From Comamonas sp. (lineage in GTDB: Bacteria > Pseudomonadota > Gammaproteobacteria > Burkholderiales > Burkholderiaceae_C), in the NCBI GenBank assembly GCA_019236485.1, contig JAFAIY010000247.1:1-7085 (forward strand): a stretch of DNA of 7,085 nucleotides, read 5' to 3'. Made by a program: the position numbers and the translations under genes. How positions within the stretch are numbered: the stretch's first letter is position 1; each line of letters begins with the position of its first letter. Shown piece after piece: positions 4,943 to 7,085 of this stretch. Below the pieces are notes generated by a model. The model saw nothing but the letters and a program-made list of their open reading frames with translations, was not told the origin of the DNA and ran no database searches.

Positions 4943-5185
4943 CTAGGAAGTTGCTATCGCATCTGCAAGAGCTGCAAACGCTTCTCGGATTTGCTGCACA
5001 GAAGTTTTGCCCCATTCGGAGCGGTCGCTAGCTCCCGCCCAACCATCGCTATAAAAACCTACCGGATGCGTTGGCATTGATTCGCAAGCCTTGATTACCG
5101 TGCCGCGTGTCTCTGCCGTGAACAGCACCAACATGCCGGAATTACGATCTTTGCGAACGCATGGGAACTTGATTGCTTGCGCCAT
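4943..5185 (-). CDS. Hypothetical protein, 80 aa (first gene of operon 2)
   Basis: No family is recognised. The first 35 residues look like a beta sheet (IKFPCVRKDRNSGMLVLFTAE), the middle is rich in Gly, Ser and Trp (GFYSDGWAGASDRSEWG), and the C-terminal 20 residues form a likely helix (QQIREAFAALADAIA). There is one cysteine and no membrane span. The ATG at 5185 is preceded by AAAGGGAAG. It lies about 37 bases downstream of the P2 -10 box, so it is the first cistron of operon 2, in the position held by the 96-residue gene in operon 1. Confidence 0.8.
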   Translation of the reverse strand: MAQAIKFPCVRKDRNSGMLVLFTAETRGTVIKACESMPTHPVGFYSDGWAGASDRSEWGKTSVQQIREAFAALADAIATS

Positions 5186-5212
5186 GGCGGCTTCCCTTTA
5201 CTGCTGTATTGC

Positions 5213-5286
5213 GATGGCTCTATTATAGGGTACTTGTACCCTTTAATAATCGGGATTCGCATCTTTTACTAAGTATTTTCCCTATG
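5213..5286 (-). promoter_or_regulatory. Promoter P2 with palindromic operator (operon 2)
   Basis: Near copy of P1 and of the same 74-bp length. TATAAT at 5227-5222 on the minus strand, operator AGGGTAC-TT-GTACCCT at 5227-5242, and the conserved CGAATCCCGAT box upstream. As in P1, no good -35 hexamer is visible at normal spacing. The upstream end of the block overlaps the last codons and stop of the regulator gene, so regulator and promoter are physically joined. Repression by that regulator is the simplest reading. Confidence 0.8.
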
Positions 5287-5523
5287 GCCTGTATGCTTGT
5301 TGAAATTTTTCTCGGCGTGAGCCAAGAGGTCATCTTTCAGGGGTCGGAATTTAGGGGAGTCCGGGCGCACCAGGAATGCCTTAAAAGTGTTGATGGAATA
5401 GGCGGCCGGCCCCAATCCGATGTTGAAAATAGCCAGGGCTGCGGCCTGGCTCAATCCGCTGGCTTCCACCAGCTCGCGCAAGCGCTCATTGCTGGTTTTC
5501 ACGGGTTTAGTGGTGGCGTTCAT
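5269..5523 (-). CDS. Putative small HTH transcriptional repressor, KorC/ArdK-like by position
   Basis: 84 residues. Residues 12-45 fit a helix-turn-helix: a first helix (ERLRELVEAS), then GLSQAAALAIF as the second helix, a glycine-containing turn and SINTFKAFLV as a possible recognition helix. The 'xLSQAAA' form is typical of plasmid and phage repressors. The C-terminal part (FRPLKDDLLAHAEKNF) may support dimerisation. The assignment rests on this pattern and on context. Its own promoter carries an imperfect operator, and P2, with a perfect operator, overlaps its 3' end. This arrangement matches korC of IncP plasmids, which lies just before a promoter it represses. Likely target sites are the operators at 1942-1957, 5227-5242 and 5537-5552. 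No direct sequence match to KorC or ArdK could be checked. Confidence 0.65.
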   Translation of the reverse strand: MNATTKPVKTSNERLRELVEASGLSQAAALAIFNIGLGPAAYSINTFKAFLVRPDSPKFRPLKDDLLAHAEKNFNKHTGHRENT

Positions 5524-5536
5524 TGCTCGATTTCTC

Positions 5537-5580
5537 CGGGTTCATGTACCCCGATTGTAGAGCCATTTAAAATGAACAAA
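5537..5580 (-). promoter_or_regulatory. Promoter P3 of the regulator gene with an imperfect operator
   Basis: On the minus strand TACAAT lies at 5559-5554 with weak -35-like TTTGTT about 15 bases upstream. Immediately downstream, GGGTAC-AT-GAACCC (within 5537-5552) matches the P1/P2 operator with one arm altered (GTACCC to GAACCC). It would cover the transcription start and lies just ahead of the ribosome binding site GGAGAAA. This fits autorepression with weaker binding than at P1 and P2. The box TGGCTCTAxxAT beside the operator is also shared with P1 and P2, but in the opposite orientation relative to transcription. Confidence 0.6.
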
Positions 5581-5640
5581 GCCCAGCCACTCCGAAACAG
5601 AATGAGCTGAGCTTGTTGGGTAGCCGGGTACGCTGCGGGC

Positions 5641-6057
5641 TTAGTCCTCGTTCGGCATGCCGATTGTGATAACCGGCGCGCAGGTATCGCCTGGGCCGAT
5701 GTGCATCGCCAGCGCCACGCGGCGCGGCTTGTTGCCTCGGCCCTCCACCGGCACGCGGTACAACTCGAACAAGCGCCGCGGCTGGTCGCCACGGGCGCGG
5801 GCAGCAAGGCGGGCCATATAAACCACATCCCACAAGCGGCCCGCCTCGTCCTGGTGCGTTGCTTTGCGCTTGTCGGTTTCGGCCGTCCATTCGACGCAAT
5901 CGGCCCAGGCTGCGCGAGTGATGGCGACGGGAACCGTAAAGCCGGCCTCGCGGGCCGTCTCGGTAACGTCGATCAGCAAGCCGTCTGCGATGGCCTCGGC
6001 GCGGGTGTAGCTATGCACCACGTCGGCGGAGTCGAACAGGGCGTTTTCGTTGGTCAT
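5641..6057 (-). CDS. DUF6573 family protein, 138 aa
   Basis: I recognise this as a DUF6573 protein, common on plasmids and integrative elements of proteobacteria and of unknown function. Supporting features are the N-terminal VVHSYTRAEAIADGLLIDV segment (13-31), a central WADCVEW, the YMARLAARA helix (80-88), the LYRVP segment (99-103) and the C-terminal MHIGPGD ... PVITIGMPNED. The length is typical and the protein is cytoplasmic. The frame opens at 6114, but AAGGAA lies just before the ATG at 6057, which also gives the family N-terminus. It follows the 69-residue gene after 11 bases. Such genes often sit near antirestriction genes, but none is visible in this window. Confidence 0.85.
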   Translation of the reverse strand: MTNENALFDSADVVHSYTRAEAIADGLLIDVTETAREAGFTVPVAITRAAWADCVEWTAETDKRKATHQDEAGRLWDVVYMARLAARARGDQPRRLFELYRVPVEGRGNKPRRVALAMHIGPGDTCAPVITIGMPNED

Positions 6058-6068
6058 GGTGGCGTTCC

Positions 6069-6278
6069 TTAGCGGGTGTGGTGGACGTTGCAGGCGATGC
6101 CCTCGCGGCGGCAATAGGCCACGATGTCGGCACGCTCAGCGAGGCGGTCTTTACCGTCCTGGATGTTGAAAAGCAGGTGATCCATTTCCGCCCTCACGGC
6201 CTGGGGAAGCCAGCGCAGGGCGTAGCGGCCGTTGTCGCGGATCAGTCGGCGGGCTTGGTGATATTCGGTGCGGGTCAT
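6069..6278 (-). CDS. Small hypothetical protein, 69 aa
   Basis: A basic, helical soluble protein without Cys clusters or membrane segments. It starts MTRTEYHQARRLIRDNG and contains LPQAVRAEMDHLLFNIQDGKDRL. The ATG at 6278 is chosen because the CTGGAGA ribosome binding motif of the 30-bp repeat lies just upstream; the frame itself is open to 6302. No family is named. It belongs to the tight set of genes leading to DUF6573, with 11 bases to the next start. Confidence 0.8.
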   Translation of the reverse strand: MTRTEYHQARRLIRDNGRYALRWLPQAVRAEMDHLLFNIQDGKDRLAERADIVAYCRREGIACNVHHTR

Positions 6279-6286
6279 AGCGTTTT

Positions 6287-6314
6287 CTCCAGTGCAAGAC
6301 AAAATCAGCGTGCG
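6287..6314 (-). repeat. 30-bp intergenic repeat, copy 2
   Basis: Matches 6520-6549 and 2113-2142 with one substitution (C to T on the minus strand). It overlaps the last codons and TGA of the 68-residue gene and carries the ribosome binding site for the 69-residue gene. The coding end of one gene and the translation start of the next are thus built from a repeated unit. Confidence 0.75.
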
Positions 6315-6511
6315 AGGCGGCGGGTCGCTTCTTCCAGTCGCTCGGACAGCTCGGCATCGGTGATGCTCGCGGCCGTCACCAACCCGCCCCCGAACTTCGC
6401 GTAACCCAAGACGGACAGCGAACCGTCTGCCAGTCGGCCCCGATAGTCCTTATGGGTTGCCTGCCATACCTTCTTAAAGTCTGCTTGGCGTTGCTCGGTG
6501 GTGCGGGTCAT
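6305..6511 (-). CDS. Small hypothetical protein, 68 aa
   Basis: A short soluble protein. The N-terminal helix is basic (TEQRQADFKKVWQATHKDYRG), the centre is glycine-rich (GYAKFGGGLV), and the C-terminal helix is charged (DAELSERLEEATRRLAR). No family is named. The ATG at 6511 follows the CTGGAGA motif of the third copy of the 30-bp repeat. A much longer reading frame continues upstream to 6937, but that part has poor, Arg/Ala/Ser-rich composition and overlaps the 148-residue gene, so it is a shadow. The first four codons (MTRT) match those of the 69-residue gene, which suggests that the translation start region was copied between them. Confidence 0.8.
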   Translation of the reverse strand: MTRTTEQRQADFKKVWQATHKDYRGRLADGSLSVLGYAKFGGGLVTAASITDAELSERLEEATRRLAR

Positions 6512-6519
6512 GGTGTGTT

Positions 6520-6549
6520 CTCCAGTGCAAGACGAAATCAGCGTGCGGC
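6520..6549 (-). repeat. 30-bp intergenic repeat, copy 3
   Basis: Lies in the 40-base gap between the zinc-ribbon-like gene and the 68-residue gene and supplies the ribosome binding site for the latter. Identical over 30 bases to 2113-2142. Confidence 0.8.
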
Positions 6550-6551
6550 AG

Positions 6552-6998
6552 TCAGACGATGTAGGCGGGCAAGGCGGCATCGGGGTTGATCGGCCCGGCC
6601 AGCAGCTCGCCGCTGCGGTCGTCGTAAATCTCGATCCAGTAGCCCCCATGCCAGTAGGCGCGGGCGAGCTCGCGCGCCTGCTTGCGGCTCTCGGCGATGC
6701 TGTAGTCGTGAAGGTTTCCGCGTTCGTAGCCCGTGCGTTCCTCCGGGTTCGACGTGCTCGCCTCCACACGAAGCCGGGGCATCTCGGCCACCGGCTTGAC
6801 GCTGTAGCCGCAATCGCAGGACGTGCGGGATTCGTCGGCCACCCCACGCCAGCCCTGGACGGCATACCCGATCCCCACAGGGGCCACGCCCCCGCAGCTC
6901 TTGCATACATACCCGGTCTGCTTTTGGCTGTTTTCAAGCCCTGCTCTGCTAGATGCTTGAGCCGGGAAGTTTTGAGATTGAATTTGTTGGTGAGCCAT
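6552..6998 (-). CDS. Zinc-ribbon-like hypothetical protein, 148 aa
   Basis: The first 28 residues are polar and probably disordered (many Gln and Ser). Residues 30-66 contain two cysteine pairs, VCKSCGG (Cys32, Cys35) and SCDCGY (Cys61, Cys63), separated by about 25 residues. That fits a zinc ribbon, although the second pair is CxC and not CxxC. The remainder has helix ESRKQARELARAYWHG (103-118) and a C-terminal beta-type segment YWIEIYDDRSGELLAGPI. The ATG at 6998 has a strong AAGGAG at good spacing. The same frame is open back to the window edge without a stop, so a longer product beyond the window cannot be fully excluded. It is the first visible gene of block A. Confidence 0.8.
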   Translation of the reverse strand: MAHQQIQSQNFPAQASSRAGLENSQKQTGYVCKSCGGVAPVGIGYAVQGWRGVADESRTSCDCGYSVKPVAEMPRLRVEASTSNPEERTGYERGNLHDYSIAESRKQARELARAYWHGGYWIEIYDDRSGELLAGPINPDAALPAYIV

Positions 6999-7085
6999 GT
7001 CGTATTTCTCCTTAAGGTGTTGAACCTTGCTCCGCTGAGTGCCTTTCGCCGTAATGCCCGTGGGGAGTCCGGCCCATAAGGGCAG
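6999..7085 (-). other. Leader upstream of block A, cut by the window edge
   Basis: 87 bases before the first gene of block A. It holds the ribosome binding site AAGGAG close to the start codon. No recognisable -10/-35 pair is present, so the promoter, if any, lies outside the window. One frame encodes a tail that stops at the TAA next to the ribosome binding site and might be the end of an upstream gene. Confidence 0.4.

Noticed and set aside
4255..5031. Plus-strand open frame of 258 codons
   Set aside because: It crosses the antisense of four compact minus-strand genes, is rich in Arg, His, Leu and Ser, has no promoter or ribosome binding site and resembles no family.
6305..6937. Extended 210-codon form of the 68-residue gene
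   Set aside because: The upstream part is Arg/Ala/Ser/Thr-rich shadow coding opposite the frame of the zinc-ribbon-like gene, and a good ribosome binding site marks the start at 6511.
1..7085. CRISPR arrays, tRNA or rRNA genes, and insertion sequences
   Set aside because: No regularly spaced repeat-spacer pattern, no cloverleaf or rRNA-like segment and no transposase or terminal inverted repeats were seen on either strand.

Overview
The window reads as a stretch of a proteobacterial plasmid or plasmid-derived element, most likely from a beta- or gammaproteobacterial host. The reasons are: fairly GC-rich coding sequence, strong purine-rich ribosome binding sites, tightly packed small genes of 'plasmid hypothetical' type, a recognisable DUF6573 gene, and a small helix-turn-helix (HTH) regulator beside palindromic operators, in the style of the KorC regulon of IncP plasmids or the ArdK regulon of IncN/IncW plasmids. 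No replication, partition, transfer or relaxase gene is visible, so the plasmid group cannot be assigned. Every supported gene lies on the minus strand, so transcription runs from high to low coordinates.

Layout in the direction of transcription: (A) 6998-5641, four accessory genes: a zinc-ribbon-like protein, two small unknowns and a DUF6573 protein. (B) 5523-5269, a small putative HTH repressor with its own promoter and an imperfect copy of the operator. (C) Operon 2, started by promoter P2 (5286-5213), which overlaps the 3' end of the regulator gene. It holds six genes: three small soluble proteins (one with a Cys/His pattern), a two-span membrane protein, an unknown 162-residue protein, and a 318-residue protein related to topoisomerase III. 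It ends at a 77-bp repeat (2399-2323). (D) A non-coding stretch of about 400 bp (2396-2002) holding the repeat, a cluster of GTCACCA heptamers in alternating orientation, a gene remnant and a hairpin. (E) Operon 1, started by promoter P1 (2001-1928), a near copy of P2. It holds six small genes, three of them encoding probable membrane or exported proteins, and is followed by the second copy of the 77-bp repeat (208-132).

Two observations stand out. First, operons 1 and 2 have the same 'shell': a 74-bp promoter/operator block with the palindrome AGGGTAC-TT-GTACCCT at the start and a 77-bp repeat with a conserved hairpin at the end, yet their gene contents are unrelated. The regulator between A and C is the natural candidate to bind these operators. 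Second, the last gene of operon 2 carries the TOPRIM half and the C-terminal part of a topoisomerase III-like core, but the middle section that should contain the catalytic tyrosine is absent. It may be a DNA-binding protein that cannot cleave. Together this looks like a repressor-controlled accessory region of small membrane and DNA-associated proteins whose function cannot be read from sequence alone.
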